From Rhyacophila brunnea (Eukaryota; Arthropoda; Insecta; Trichoptera; Rhyacophilidae): a DNA stretch of 64,000 bases. The DNA lies in the NCBI GenBank assembly GCA_022495005.1, contig JAGYXB010000612.1:248001-312000 (forward strand), read 5' to 3'. Shown here one piece after another: positions 21,720 through 33,139 of the stretch. Made by a program: the position numbers and the translations under genes. Position 1 is the first letter of the stretch, and every line of letters begins with the position of its first letter. The notes beneath the pieces were generated by a model. The model did not search any database. It was given only the letters and a program-made list of their open reading frames with translations, and was not told the origin of the DNA.

Positions 21720-22005
21720 GGTTACATGTAAATTGTACGTAAACTATTTCACCGTGGCACAGTTCGTATATACCTATGTTACGTTACATATGTACGTTAG
21801 TATGACCGTATACTATACGGTCTACAATTTTATTAGATTTAATATGAACATTAATTCAATTTATGTTCATAGCTGATTTTGGCAAAATTCATCAATTTTA
21901 TTCAAGAATAAAATCCTAATCTAACAAATAATCCAGTATATCGGTTATTTTCTAAATTTATTTGCTCCTGGCTTCCTGTTAAGTGTGAACCGACAAGAAT
22001 CGTGT
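21720..22005 (+). repeat. Dispersed repeat family B, copy 2
   Basis: It runs from GGTTACATGTAAATTGTACG through TTTCACCGTGGCACAGTTCG, CGTATACTATACGG, GATTTTGGCAAAATTCAT and AAATAATCCAGTATATCGG to about GTGAACCGACAAGAATCG. It lacks the right end seen in copy 3. Confidence 0.65.
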
Positions 22006-22367
22006 TCTTTAATGCTATATGGTTTTACTTTTGAAAAATACTGCCTAAAAATGGAATCCTGGTTCGAAGAATACCCAATAATATTGTGTTACATGAGGAT
22101 GGACTCAATAGACAAAATAGATATATGTATAGGTTTATTTTCAAAAATATTTAGGTATAGCTAGTTATGTTTTTGAATTTTAACATACAATATTTAATTA
22201 ATGTAGATGTATACTATAAATTTATTATATTGTCTGTGCAGTGTGTACGGATATTACATTAAAAGGCGTATATTTCCGTAATGTCCAGAACTCATAATTT
22301 TTTTCATGGTATTTTATTTTCAAAATAAAACAATGCTTCTATCTTTATTCGCCAAAACACCAGGGAA
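22006..22367. other. Nothing recognised
   Basis: AT-rich spacer; no features seen. Confidence 0.3.
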
Positions 22368-22700
22368 CTCAGAAATAATGGGAACTGAAATACCTAATAT
22401 GCGTGGAGAAGCAGGCAACCGATGTCGAGTGTGAAAGAATACGTGATAAACAGAAACACGTGTCAAGAATACTTCATACGTCGAATACTGACAACTGCTC
22501 TCGGTTTATGCACTGATGCTCATTTAATATTGGTGTATTGAAGGTTGGAACATGGTTGGAACACTCAATATTGCACGTCAATACTGCTTGGTTCATTTTC
22601 GTTGGACAATCACAGATTCAAAACCCTGCGTCAAAATGTACTGTATTGGGATATGGCCTATCGGAATTCTATTTATTAATATGTTCTGTGCAATCAACTC
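22368..22700 (-). repeat. Inverted repeat pair G, right copy
   Basis: Reverse complement of 17376-17640 with about 70 bp of extra or diverged sequence in the middle. The two arms are about 4.7 kb apart and enclose families D and B, a LINE end and a hAT element. They could be two independent copies of one unknown repeat. Confidence 0.55.
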
Positions 22701-22904
22701 TTATTTGCAATTAATACGAGCAAAATAAAATCGACATTAGCTTTTTAATTCATCGGTTTCTGAAAGTCGTAATATTTTTTCATATGCTTTTGACGGGTTT
22801 TGGAAGTGATACCAATATGGAATGGATATACGGAATGGATTTTGGTCGATGGCAATTGAAGCAATACATAAAAAGTGTAGCTAAACATTCAGATGCAATA
22901 TAAT

Positions 22905-23095
22905 ATGATTTAAGTGAGATTTTTAAGGGGATGCATTAACCATTTCTATGTTTATTTCCGTGTGATCACCTTACGTGACAGTGGTTGTCAAATTAACCTC
23001 GAGGAAGCTCGTCATATCACTCGATTTGTATTGTGTCACTCACGACCTGCTGCAGGAGTGAGAGAAATATAACATGTAAACACGCTTTAAATGTA
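22905..23095 (+). repeat. Dispersed repeat family E, copy 1
   Basis: Direct copy of 60890-61090: shared words GCATTAACCATT, TATTTCC, CTTACGTGA, GTATTGTGTCACTCAC-type (GTATCACTCACGG in the other copy) and CAGGAGTGAGAGAAA. No terminal repeats or TSD were recognised. Confidence 0.55.
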
Positions 23096-23188
23096 AGCGT
23101 AGTTTTACATTACTGTTGCCCAGTAGGCTCTTTGTACAGTAGGAGAATAGTTTGATAACGAGTGCAATGAGCAAAACTTATAATTTTT

Positions 23189-23595
23189 GGTTACATGTAA
23201 ATTGTACGTGAAACATTTCACCGTGGCACAGTTCGCCGTGAGCTTTCTTATCGGAAAGAGATAACCGTATACTATAAGGCCTCCAATTTTATTAGATACA
23301 ATAAGAACATTAAATCAATTTTAATAGCTGATTTTGGCAAAATTCATGAATTTATTAATGAAAACCTAACTAACTTAGCAAATAATCCAGTAGGTATATC
23401 GGCTATTTTCAAAATTTGTTTGCTGCTATCTTCCTGTAAAGAGTAAACCGTATTTTATTTAGACATGAATTTTATGTCAGTAGGTAGGTACTACAGAGGT
23501 TAGACTGTCTTTAATGTACGGCCATATATTTCCGATATAACATTTCACGGTGAAGTGTGATACGGCGAACTGCATATGCACAAGTTCTCGGACAC
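23189..23595 (+). repeat. Dispersed repeat family B, copy 3 (most complete)
   Basis: About 407 bp from GGTTACATGTAAATTGTACG to GCACAAGTTCTCGGACACG. Near the left end it has TTTCACCGTGGCACAGTTCG and near the right end the same words inverted (CACGGTGAAGTGTGATACGG, CGAACTGCAT), so the ends can pair. No open frame. Confidence 0.65.
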
Positions 23596-24636
23596 GATAA
23601 TTTTTAAGACGAATGGGAAATTGAGTATTTCTTTATGACGGTGAAAGACAAAAATGTTGGAATGATTATTGTATAAACCTTAGATATGACCGTCCCTCAG
23701 AAAGACAAGTCTCCGAGCCATCAAAACTTGCAGTCCAATTTGGCCTCTAGGTACAAAAGAACCTAGGACTCCTTCTGATATTTTTTCAAGTATACAAGAA
23801 CCTATACAGAAAGTTCCTATCGTACTACTCGTTATAAAAATGCTTACGTAATAGGAACCGATTCCGAGAAAATAAGACGGGAATAAAAGTATTTAATATA
23901 ATAGGAACATTTTAAAATAAATTAATGCGATTAAAAGTGGTCTTTGTGTCGCATAACACCGTGACGGACGTCCATAGACTACGTAAACCCTTCGTCGTGT
24001 GAAAGCGATTTTCCCGTGACGGGACATACCCGCATACATCCAGGACCGCCGCTAGGGGACACTAAAAGGGTAATGTTTAGAAGGAAGGAAAATAAAACCT
24101 TTTCTCTAAATTCAGTCGTAACCCGTCGGTATAAATAGCTATTTTATGGAGGGTATCGTATCCATGTTGTCTATGATTAACCTGAGTGAGAAAAACAGTC
24201 GAAGATCTCATAACGTCTGTATCAACAATAGATTAAATGTATTAATATAATATACAAAAACAAGTATACCTACGAATACAATGTGGAATACCGATTACAG
24301 ATGATTTTGAATAGAGTTGCCATTTAATTGAGATGCGAAGTTTATTTGAAGACAGTGAATATAATAAAATTTTAAAATACAGTAAGGAGCTCACGTCTAT
24401 ATAGTGTTTGTAGACTGCGTGTCCATTTTCCTTTTCAAACAAAACAAGCTTATCGCCACTTATGAGAATTATGTGAAACTTTTTTACAGTTGATAACTCG
24501 GGAAAAGATGAAATTTTAGAATGCATCACGTTGATCGCACTATTTATCACAAAACGATTTTTGTGACGCACAATTTGTGTACAAAACAATCGTTCATACA
24601 GTAGTATCATATCGATGGTAAATGCCGACCTAATGC
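23596..24636. other. No gene recognised
   Basis: AT-rich with a more balanced part near 23930-24070. The 146-codon minus frame at 24242-24682 runs out of a family B repeat end and has a composition expected of random AT-rich DNA; it is not called as a gene. Confidence 0.35.
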
Positions 24637-24785
24637 GTGTCCGGAAACTTGTACGTATGCAGTTCGCCGTATCATACTTCACCGTGAAATATTGTATCGG
24701 AAATATATTATGGCTTTGGGTCGTATAGTACTGACAAAAAAAATATGTTTAAATAAAACACGGTTCTTGCCGGTTTACACTTTCC
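24637..24785 (-). repeat. Dispersed repeat family B, copy 5 (right end only)
   Basis: On the plus strand it reads CGTGTCCGGAAACTTGTACG, then GCAGTTCGCCGTATCATACT, CACCGTGAAAT and finally the complement of TTTATTTAAACAT. This is the right end of family B in inverted orientation. Confidence 0.6.
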
Positions 24786-24854
24786 TCCCTCGTTGTAAAG
24801 TTGGTATAGTGAAGGACAGAAATGGTGACAAGTTCGCGTGACGCCAAACGTTCT

Positions 24855-24966
24855 AGACTGCGGCAAGTTTAACGTGAAGCGTGGCCGTTTCGAGAACTAC
24901 AATACTGACAATACTTTCATAATATATCGCAGCGCCACGACGGCGGCCATGACACTTCAACTTATA
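24855..24966 (+). repeat. 112-bp GC-balanced repeat F, copy 1
   Basis: It matches the reverse complement of 41916-42027 with only a few substitutions over 112 bp, from AGACTGCGGCAAGTTTAACG to GACACTTCAACTTATA. No inverted termini were seen. One frame (FNVKRGRFENYNTDN) is open in both copies, but the visible differences change amino acids, so selection on protein is unlikely. Confidence 0.65.
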
Positions 24967-25109
24967 TTATACTTATAAGTATTTTGGAACAAGTTTCGAT
25001 ACTAAGTATTTTTTTATACTGGTAGTATCTACCTAAGTATGCTTCGTCTTCAAAATCGACCAGTTTTCCCACCTCTAGTACAATGGAAGAATAATGTTAT
25101 TATATTCTA

Positions 25110-25370
25110 TGATTCATTAACACGGGCGGCCGGTGGCGCGAAGCCGGCTCTGCGCACGCGTCGCAGGCCGGCTCACGTGTGCCGTGGCGTAACAACCCGA
25201 GGACGTGTGCGGGCAATCTCGATCCCATTGAGCGCGCACAAAGGCCAGAGAAGAGAACACGGACATTGACAAACTGACCCGCCGTCTCGGAGAATGAGAG
25301 GCGAAAAACAAAATGGATCACGTCTCCGTAACGGGACGGACAAGGGTCGGGCGGAAGGTTTATCTCGGGT
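25110..25370. other. CpG-rich non-coding island
   Basis: Strongly GC/CpG-rich (GCGGCCGGTGGCGCG, GCGCACGCGTCGCAGG, GTCGGGCGGAAGG). Three overlapping open frames on both strands (25039-25269 plus; 25100-25321 and 25117-25311 minus) are a composition effect. It may be a promoter or an untranslated exon of an unseen transcript. Confidence 0.4.
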
Positions 25371-25974
25371 TTTATTTATTACTGCTGCATTAAACTCCGG
25401 GCGGATGCCGTGGTTAAATCAGCATCCCTTCAAAATCCCACTCGCAAAGTTCGAGTGAAAAAATGTCATTTGCGAGGAAAATAACAATTACTATTATCAT
25501 ACACTATGAGTTAACTGATATATTATAAGAGTACAGATACAACAGTCGCAAAACGAATTTTCTGGTTAGTGTGCCACCGCATTAACCTGACATAATTTTT
25601 GCAGACAAACTATTAAAAAACAAACGAAGAAAAATCAATGAAAATTTGACATTAAACTTAATGGCCCCACCAAACCACACCCGGTTTTAATCGGGCGTAT
25701 CACCTACGTTTGAATATAAAGCACCGGTATTTTTTTATGACTGGGAATGTCTCGCAAGCAGTTACCCAAGACGCCATATATGCAAGTGTGCTTTGACTGA
25801 ATTTACATGAGGCAAAATTAAAAAAAAAAATAATGGTAAATACACATTGACACGTATGAAGTCACATTTTTTTAAATGCAATAAAACTAGCCTTTGTGGC
25901 GACCAGGTCGGAAAGGTCTGATAGGTCCAACAGCAGGTTTAACCGACTTGAGTAGCTCTCCCTTTACGTACACA
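25371..25974. other. Nothing recognised
   Basis: AT-rich spacer between the CpG-rich patch and a hAT element; no feature was identified. Confidence 0.3.
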
Positions 25975-26138
25975 GTTTAGGCCAGGGGGGGGGCAAACTT
26001 TTTGGATGGAGGTCCAAATTCAAGAATTCAAAATGAGTGGCGGGCCGCAAGTAAAATACCATTTTTAGATATACACTATTTATTATCACGAAAAATAAAC
26101 ATTACAAAAAAATTAATTAGAAGAACGAAACTGTTTTT

Positions 26139-26960
26139 TTAACATTTTTTAAATTCAGGTGTTAATTTTGTAGTTGATATTCTCAAAACTGCTTGTAAAT
26201 GGGCATCGGAGATATTTGATCGTAAAGAATTTTTATTGAGGTTCATGATCGAAAATGTTTGTTCACATATATAGGTTGATCCAAAAATAACGAACATTTT
26301 TCTTGCATAATCTTTAAGTTGGTCGAATTTGTCTGAATTAAGGGCTTTGTAAAATTTGGAGATTTCTTCACGACGATGCAATTCTCTTAAATCAGTGTCA
26401 CACTGCAGATCAATAATCTTAAGTTGTAGCTCTGTCGGTACACCATGCCCCCCACATCTTGACGCGGGCTCCGAAGCCAGGGTCTTGGGCGGGCCCCCTA
26501 CCTATCGCTATGGTTAAAGGCAGTCTGACGCTCTCCAGTATTGTTTTTCAAATGGTGTTCGAGGTCAAATAAAATTCAGTGTAATTTAGCGATTTTTTAA
26601 CACAGTATTTCTCAACGCGTCCCAACCACTATATGTTTTAAAATGGTAATAAGTTAGAAGTAAGCTAGCGCCGCTTTTTTTTCTTTTTTTTGCTATTAGA
26701 GCAAAATTAAGATGTGTGTTTATCTCATTTATCTGGTCGACCCGTCACGCTGGGCCCCCCCTGAGCCCGGGCCCCTAGGCTAGAGCCCTGTCAGCTCCCC
26801 CCTTGTGGGGGCCATGCGGTACACTATCAATATCTATTGAAAATGGATTGCGTACTATTGCTAAACTTGTTTCAATTTTTTGGAAGTCACCAAATCTTTG
26901 TGAAAAATCGTCATTCAGAGCTTTAATAATTTTACCATATTATTCAAATTTATATTCTGG
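26139..26960 (-). pseudogene. hAT transposase 3' part (GTF2IRD2-like), split by a MITE
   Basis: On the minus strand, codons upstream of the MITE (about 26960-26825) read QRFGDFQKIETSLAIVRNPF. Those downstream (26443-26139) read ELQLKIIDLQCDTDLRELH, then FYKALNSDKFDQL, MFVIFGSTYICEQTFSIMN, LRSNISDAHLQAVLRI and a stop. The NPF, ELQLxLIDLQCDxxL and FGSTYxCEQxFSxMN motifs are those of the hAT dimerisation region in GTF2IRD2/ZBED/FAM200-type proteins. The MITE and its duplicated GTGTACCG (minus strand) fall between IDSVP and TELQL, so the reading frame is broken. The plus-strand frame at 26803-27042 is a shadow. Confidence 0.85.
26444..26816 (-). mobile_element. MITE family A nested in the hAT transposase
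   Basis: It is flanked by CGGTACAC at 26436-26443 and 26817-26824. On the plus strand it starts CATGCCCCCCACA and ends TTGTGGGGGCCATG, with GCGGGCTCCGAAGCC, CCTATCGCTATGG and TGAGCCCGGGCCCC as family markers. The same MITE sits at the same base in the second hAT copy. Confidence 0.9.
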
Positions 26961-27378
26961 TATATTCAGCAACTTCAAAGTTGGAAAATGGTCCACGTTG
27001 TTATTCGATATTTGTCGAAGGATTAACTTGAGTTTTAATTGAAATCCAATCAAACTTTTTACCATATTATCATGGGCATATATTTTTTTTTCCTTGCATC
27101 GCGGAGTTAAAAGTATTTAAATATGTCACGATGTTCAACGTCGAAAATATTGGTTACATAGTGTGAGACGAGACGCAAGGAAGACGTACCTACTGAGATA
27201 ACACATTTACGAAACAACAAATTCTTCAAATTTTAATTTATTGTCAATATTTCTTAAAAAATTATAAAAAAGTTATTCGTAATCAGAAGTACAATTAATG
27301 ATGGCGGGCCGCAAAAAAATACCCGGCGGGCCACATGCGGCCCGCGGGCCGCAGTTTGCCCCCCCCCCTGGTTTAGGC

Positions 27379-28009
27379 CATTCCCAGATTATTAAAATTA
27401 TCTGAACTATATAATGCAGCTTCCATATTTAGGATTTATGCACACGGTCTGCACATGTAAAGCAGCCGTATATACAAATACGTAGTCGTAAATTTTCGAA
27501 AGTGTGCGAAAAAAGTAAAGACCATTGTTTTATAATTGAGTGAAAATAAAATAATCAAGGTTTTCAAGCGACAAATTAATAAAACATTCTGAAAGTTTAG
27601 CATGGTTAGACAATTTTTTGATAGTTGTTTTAAATTAACAAAGAATATATTATTCACAATTATTACAATGTTTATTCGCGACAAGTAAGCTAGACGTTAA
27701 GTGGAAATGTCTGTCATTTGTTTACCCCTGTCGAACTTGATATATTATTGTGTCAGCTAGGGTAGGGACTTCCCGATATTTTACAGAATGTTTCAAGAAT
27801 TCCTACAAACAAAAAGGTTGGATCAAAAAGTTAGACACATACTCATTGAATGTATTAACAAACAATTTTTACTTTCCTTCGCTTTCTCCACAATATAGAG
27901 GCAGACCTTCAAAAATTTGGCAGTTGACTTTTCTACATAATTCTACATAAAGCCATTAGCCCTACCGCTATTTAGGGAAGACGTGGATTTTGATTTAAAA
28001 AAAAAAACA
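27379..28009. other. No gene recognised
   Basis: AT-rich; the frames at 27436-27684 (-) and 27750-27950 (+) show no recognisable motif. Confidence 0.3.
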
Positions 28010-28014
28010 TGAAT

Positions 28015-28080
28015 TTTACCAATCCGACGGGATTCGAACCCACTCTACTGTGGCTATCAATTTACGATAAATAATTTATT
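28015..28080 (-). repeat. tRNA-like B-box remnant
   Basis: On the minus strand GGGTTCGAATCCCGTCGG is a near-perfect B box followed by ATTGGTAAAATTC. No A box of quality precedes it. It is probably the head of an old SINE. Confidence 0.35.
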
Positions 28081-29089
28081 AGGCACGTGCTACTTATAAA
28101 TAATTAGATACTATATTATTCAGATTTGATTTGATTCAGAATTTTACATTTATTTTGATAAATGAAAACCCGTTTTTAGCACTTTCGTTTGTGCTAATGT
28201 CAATTTTATTTTTATCAGTAAAAACTTTCGTTTATTGTAAAAATACGAATATTAAAAAAGATTAAATCGAGCTAAGTATAAAAGTGAGAAACGTTGGGAC
28301 GAAATTGGAAAGCGAGCCAGACTGAAAGTCCTGAGAGCAACGGTATAAACTTGGTGTTTTCTTTGCCAGCAAAATACGCATCTGGCGTAACTCAACTCTA
28401 ACGTTTTTCGACAACGCAGACAGCTTAAAATTTTTCATAAAAAACGTATATTGTTTCCTTAAAAATTAACATGCCGGCCTCTTGTACCATATATTATTTT
28501 ATGGTTTATAAGTTTCGAAGCAATTAATTATTCATCAATATAATATCGTGTTCTCGCATAACCATATTAAATAATTACAAGATAAAAATAACTTTTTATA
28601 TGCAACGTTTTTAAATTTTTTGTTGAATCATATAAACTGGACTTGACTAGCTTAAACGATCAAAAAAATTTGTACTTGATAGAAATAATACTGAAATGTC
28701 ATTTTGACATGTCATATTGATTTCCATAGTAACGCACGTATATGTTAATAATTTAGTTGCTAGGACCCAAGACCCCTAGCAACCAATAATGGTGTCGAAA
28801 TAACTTTTCATACAAAACAGAATTAACTGAATATGAATTCAATTCTACTTAAAGATGGCTAAAAGTATTAAAAAATGCATTGGCATCGTGTCCTGAGATA
28901 TTCTAAAAGTTTCAAATGTCTAGCTAGTCGGAAAGTTACTTAAAAATCGATTGCAAGATTTGTACCGGACAAATAAGAGTACGAGCTAAGAAAAACATTG
29001 TTAAAAGACTTATTTTTATGAAGTGCTGGTTTCTAGATATTTTTTTAAATCATAAAAATTAACCAACTTGCTTATTTTCACACCTTATC
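28081..29089. other. Nothing recognised
   Basis: AT-rich DNA with no open frame of note, no repeat copy within the window and no hairpin that stood out. Confidence 0.3.
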
Positions 29090-29745
29090 AATGGCAATTG
29101 CCAACTCTACCTGAGAAACGAGGAAATAGAACCTGCCGGACTGACTGGCAGACTAAGATATGATAAACAAGCGATCCACGGCTTGACAAGCGCCAGAAAA
29201 ACAGACAAATTGGTAGATGGGTAGATAAGGTGGAGGTAGAGAGCAGAAGCGATATCTGGAAATCCTTGCGAAACTGCGACAGGCGATCACTGACTTCCAA
29301 AACCGTTCGCGGCCCCATTGGAGCAAAAGAATCTGACTGAAGATTTGGAAGAATCATTTCTAAACCGCCCGCCCCCACTGAACCCTAACCGTCTGATATT
29401 TCTGACTGCTCGCTAATTCACGCGAGATTAAATCGGATGTGTAAATGCCCAAGGATGGAAAAAACACCGGGAGAAAGATTCCCCAAGTACAGCCTGAGGG
29501 CAATCTGGCACCCGATGTTTGATCTGATGAGAAAGGTGTGGGAAGAATGAATGACTGGATGAATGATGAACTTTGAGAGTGAAGGAGCAACGCTCGAGAC
29601 CTGACTCGGCCACGGGGTGCTGATATGAGGGAAGGCGCACGAAGACTGACGAGCGATATGCATTCTTGGAGGCGCAGTGTGGTGCCCATATACTCCAACT
29701 TTGGACCGGACATGGTCAAAGAAGAAGAAAGGTATAAAAAAACTT
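29090..29745. repeat. GC-balanced unclassified segment ending in a GAA run
   Basis: This 650-bp block is more GC-balanced than its flanks and ends in GGTCAAAGAAGAAGAAAGG at about 29714-29732, like the simple-repeat tail of some non-LTR elements. Plus-strand frames show fragments (LRYDKQAIHGLTSARKTD) but no diagnostic RT motif. Several minus frames (29088-29378, 29360-29719, 29418-29789) overlap and look spurious. A 5'-truncated LINE is one option. Confidence 0.3.
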
Positions 29746-30630
29746 GAGTTATAATTCGCTGAAGCCTTGGCTACAGTTGTCAGTGACATAATAAAGTATT
29801 ATCCATAAATGTAGATCAAGAACACCAATTTAATTAATTAACTAGACCCAACTAGCTATTAACAACCCAAGTGGGTAGGTAAAATAACATAATGTACATC
29901 AGAAATCATTCATCACAAATCATCAGTAAAATCAATTTCATACATTTGAAACCAAATTTCAAACCATGTGGTTTATTGCAGTTTTATCCATACATATCTG
30001 AGTTTGATTCTGTAAGTAACAGACACATACCATCCACTTTCAAACTTAGTTGCTACAGTATGGTGGTGCATTGACAAACTCCTCCGTTCAACGGGCATAA
30101 GAAAGAGGGAGAAGAAACCGTCCTAAATACGGATGTCTTAATACGCAGATATACGTGTTGATTAAAACATCAATGTGCATGGATTATACTTCAACTCCCA
30201 AGAAGTTGTTCTCTGACCAAAATGGAAGAAGAGAATTCGAACACCTTAACTGGGGTGGTTAGTCTGTGTAGACAGAGACATAGCATCACCAAGACTCAGA
30301 CAGTGGACGGAGCTTGCGACAGATGAAGGAAAGAGGAGACGTTTCCCGGGGTTGACAGAGACCCACATTTTTACCCACGGTTTTACTACTGATGATGTAG
30401 CAAAAATATTATAAGAAATTAAAATTAGGTAGAGATTGTAGACAGCTTACGGCCACCATTGGAAGAATTGATTATGTATTAAATAACTGCTAGTAAGTAC
30501 TTAAGTAAGTTAAAACTAAAATTTAGAGAAATCCAGACACCATCTATGAAACAAGATTAATACCAATAATTGTCCATAAACTTAAAATGACTGTCATCAA
30601 TACTGTCTAAGTTTAAAAAACACATTAATT
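29746..30630. other. No gene recognised
   Basis: AT-rich with a more balanced part at 30190-30360. No motif was identified. Confidence 0.3.
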
Positions 30631-30712
30631 TTGGAGTGATAGGTTAATTGGTAGAGTAAAACAGTACCAGGATTGCGATGGTTATGGGTTCAAGTCCCGT
30701 TCGGCACAAATA
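30631..30712 (+). repeat. tRNA-like SINE head
   Basis: GTGATAGGTTAATTGGTAGA (A box) and GGGTTCAAGTCCCGTTCGGC (B box) are spaced about as in a tRNA, but the acceptor ends do not pair well and AT-rich SINE-like sequence follows. It is called a tRNA-derived SINE; a decayed tRNA gene is the alternative. Confidence 0.45.
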
Positions 30713-31752
30713 CTTTTCTGATATTATTTCTAATCGGTATGTTTCTGAGGTGTTCCAAATTATATATGTACTCTAAAGAATGGAATATTCTTAAATTTTG
30801 TGCATGTATTATTTATTGAATAAAAATCGTTTATATGTGCATGGAATTACTGCCGACAGTATGTATTATCGCGGCCATAACAAGAAAATGCAAGACGTGT
30901 AAACACGTATTATTGTGCAAGTTGCAAGATTGCATGCATGGATCAAAAAAATTCAGAATCTTCTGAATTTTCACGCAACAGTTGGAACTTGTACGCCTGT
31001 ACAGTAGAACGAGTGGCGAACCTGCCGGGAAAAAAACGAACCAAACCGCCCAAAGCATTTTGATGTTTACCGATTTTTACGTCCTGTCCGAACCAGTCAA
31101 ATAGCGCCACACAGCGACAAAAACGCGACTCACTTACGCTTGAAGAATGAGATGGACGAGACAGTCAGAACTTTTACATGTTAACAATTATTATCGCGAT
31201 AGTTGAATTTACACGCTATTGGTGCCAGTAAATCCATGCACGGCGCTATATTATTTAGTTGCAAACAAAACATAATTTAATGATTCATCCTCAGCTTAGT
31301 TGTGAAATAATATTATGTTGGTAGATGGAGAATATTTCCAAGAAGATGCATGTCAGTTGACTATATTGCACTGGTGGCCATTGGCTTTTACAAGTGATTC
31401 TTAGAAAACTTTTGTAAAATAAATTCGAAACTTCATTAAACATCCATCTGGTTATTCAATGTGTTATAAGAATTATTATTTTGACATATCAAACCGATTG
31501 CTCATTTCATGATCGACAATTTTGAGAAATAATATTCACAATACCCTTCTTACCCTGATGTTACCAGAGCATCAATAGGGAGTACTATAGGGTTGAAACG
31601 CCAGGATGCAAAGGACAAAGATAAATGGTATGACTTTATACTTACTCTGCACTTTGAGGCTGAAGTGAATAGTGAAGTATGAATAATTCGTAGGATAAGA
31701 TATCATTTTATATATCTTGTACTCTGGTCAGTGTCAGACAAATTTCTAATGT
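30713..31752. other. Nothing recognised
   Basis: AT-rich with a balanced patch near 31000-31150. The minus frame at 30831-31058 has no recognisable domain. Confidence 0.3.
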
Positions 31753-31898
31753 CGGGTACTCATTAGCGAGCCGTAACTGTGACTGTTGCAGATACAGTAA
31801 CCAGTATGGACGCCAAATAATTAGTTCGTAAACCTAATAATTATTTCGCACCTAGAGTTGGTTACAGTATCTGGAACGGTTACGGGTTAATGAGCCCG
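31753..31898. mobile_element. 146-bp hairpin MITE
   Basis: Left CGGGTACTCATTAGCGAGCC, then GTAACTGT and CAGATACAGTAACCA, pairs with right GGTTACAGTATCTGGAACGG and GGGTTAATGAGCCCG. Centre words TAATTAGTTCGTAAACC and AATAATTATTTCG continue the inverted pattern. The TSD could not be fixed. Confidence 0.6.
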
Positions 31899-33139
31899 TT
31901 TGACACTATTCAATGACCTTTTCAAACAATATATTACAAAATATCTTTTTATTATTTTTCCAAATAATGCACATGATTTAAGAATGTCGCATTTTTTATT
32001 GAAAAAATGGGTCAATTATAAAATTAATACCGAATACTAGTACCTTTGTTACATAAAAAATTGCACAGTTCCTGACGCTGTCTAGGAAACTGAACTACCC
32101 AGGGTGGATCCTTACCATCTCCAAGAACTTCCTCAACCTCCCTCTATCCTGTGCCAGTATCTGTACTGGCAGCTCTAGTATTCTAGATGACAATATGTAA
32201 CCACCGAAGATTCAACCTGCCAGTCAACTCCGACCATCCAGACTGCTATCTACTGACTGGATCAGTAGATGACCAGTATAGACCAGACTGGATGTCTACC
32301 AAGTTTAAGGAATGTTTAATGAATACAATTTTATTGTTAATAGTTTAATTCAAAATTACAAAAGTTCACCAATATTAATGTAAGTTAATATGACACCTCA
32401 GATGTTTGGAAATTTCATCATTGGTTAGTGAGTGCATACGTAGCTTAAATTGTGATGCACAGCGCCTGAATGTAATGATTATTAGGTCATGTCCCATTTG
32501 ATGCAAATATCATTCAAATGAATTACTGAAAAAATGGATTGTATACCTACACTCTACAGAATATCAACAACCCATGATAAATATTAATACCAACTATGTA
32601 TTATCATATTATATTCAACAATTAAACCATAAGTAATTTCGTTTTCATAAGCATTGTTACCATCATGCGTCATTTTGGGTTGTTTTTAAAGCGCATGACG
32701 AAAATATCAAAATATTTGCAAAACCATATCGACGCCAAAAATCATTGTACCTACTTAACATTGAAATAATACAGATATTCGAATTTGGCGCACTTTCGAT
32801 TAGATTATTGTTGTGAATCATGTGAAACACACAAGGAGAATAAACGGATCATTAAAATTTACCTGGAGGTTATCCGCCATAACCCGTAGTAAAGAAATAT
32901 AATAAAAAAATTGTAAACAGAAAATAGACACCCCAAGTGAAAATCGGTGTCGTTCCCCGTGAGGAGATGTGATGAGACGTCATGTTACACAACGTTCTCT
33001 CCAAAGTGAGGACGCACACATGTGTAAAAATTTCTCCGCATAAATGTTTCAAACCTTTTGTCAAAAATAGTATGTCAGTATGACGTGATACTAGATTTTT
33101 AGTTTTCTTAAATATACTAAAAAACCAACATTTCTTTTT
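31899..33139. other. No gene recognised
   Basis: Mostly AT-rich. A balanced patch at 32065-32310 contains several CCAGT/ACTGG words but no recognised repeat or coding motif. The frame at 32870-33064 (-) is not identifiable. Confidence 0.3.

Larger units (their letters stand above)
25983..27370 (-). mobile_element. hAT element (GTF2IRD2/ZBED-like), internally deleted, 8-bp TSD
   Basis: It is flanked by GTTTAGGC at 25975-25982 and 27371-27378. The ends are CAGGGGGGGGGCAAACT on the left and AGTTTGCCCCCCCCCCTG on the right. Subterminal GCGGGCCGCA words occur near both ends. At 1388 bp, 373 bp of which is a nested MITE, it is much shorter than an autonomous element. Only the 3' end of the transposase remains, on the minus strand. 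A second copy, inverted, is at 43479-44789. Confidence 0.9.

Noticed and set aside
24242..24682. 146-codon minus-strand open frame
   Set aside because: It begins in a family B repeat end, is rich in residues expected from random AT-rich DNA, has no recognisable domain and no supporting splice or start context.
25039..25321. Three open frames in a GC-rich block
   Set aside because: They run on both strands over the same bases, without motifs; a composition effect.
26803..27042. 79-codon frame found at two places (also 43733-43972)
   Set aside because: Repetition comes from the duplicated hAT element; the true coding strand is the opposite one, with hAT dimerisation motifs.
29088..29789. Four minus-strand frames of 70-123 codons
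   Set aside because: They overlap in different frames with no recognisable motif; the block looks like a repeat ending in a GAA tail.
30631..30712. Possible tRNA gene on the plus strand
   Set aside because: Box A and B are good, but the terminal stem does not pair and no discrete 3' end is seen; a SINE head is preferred.
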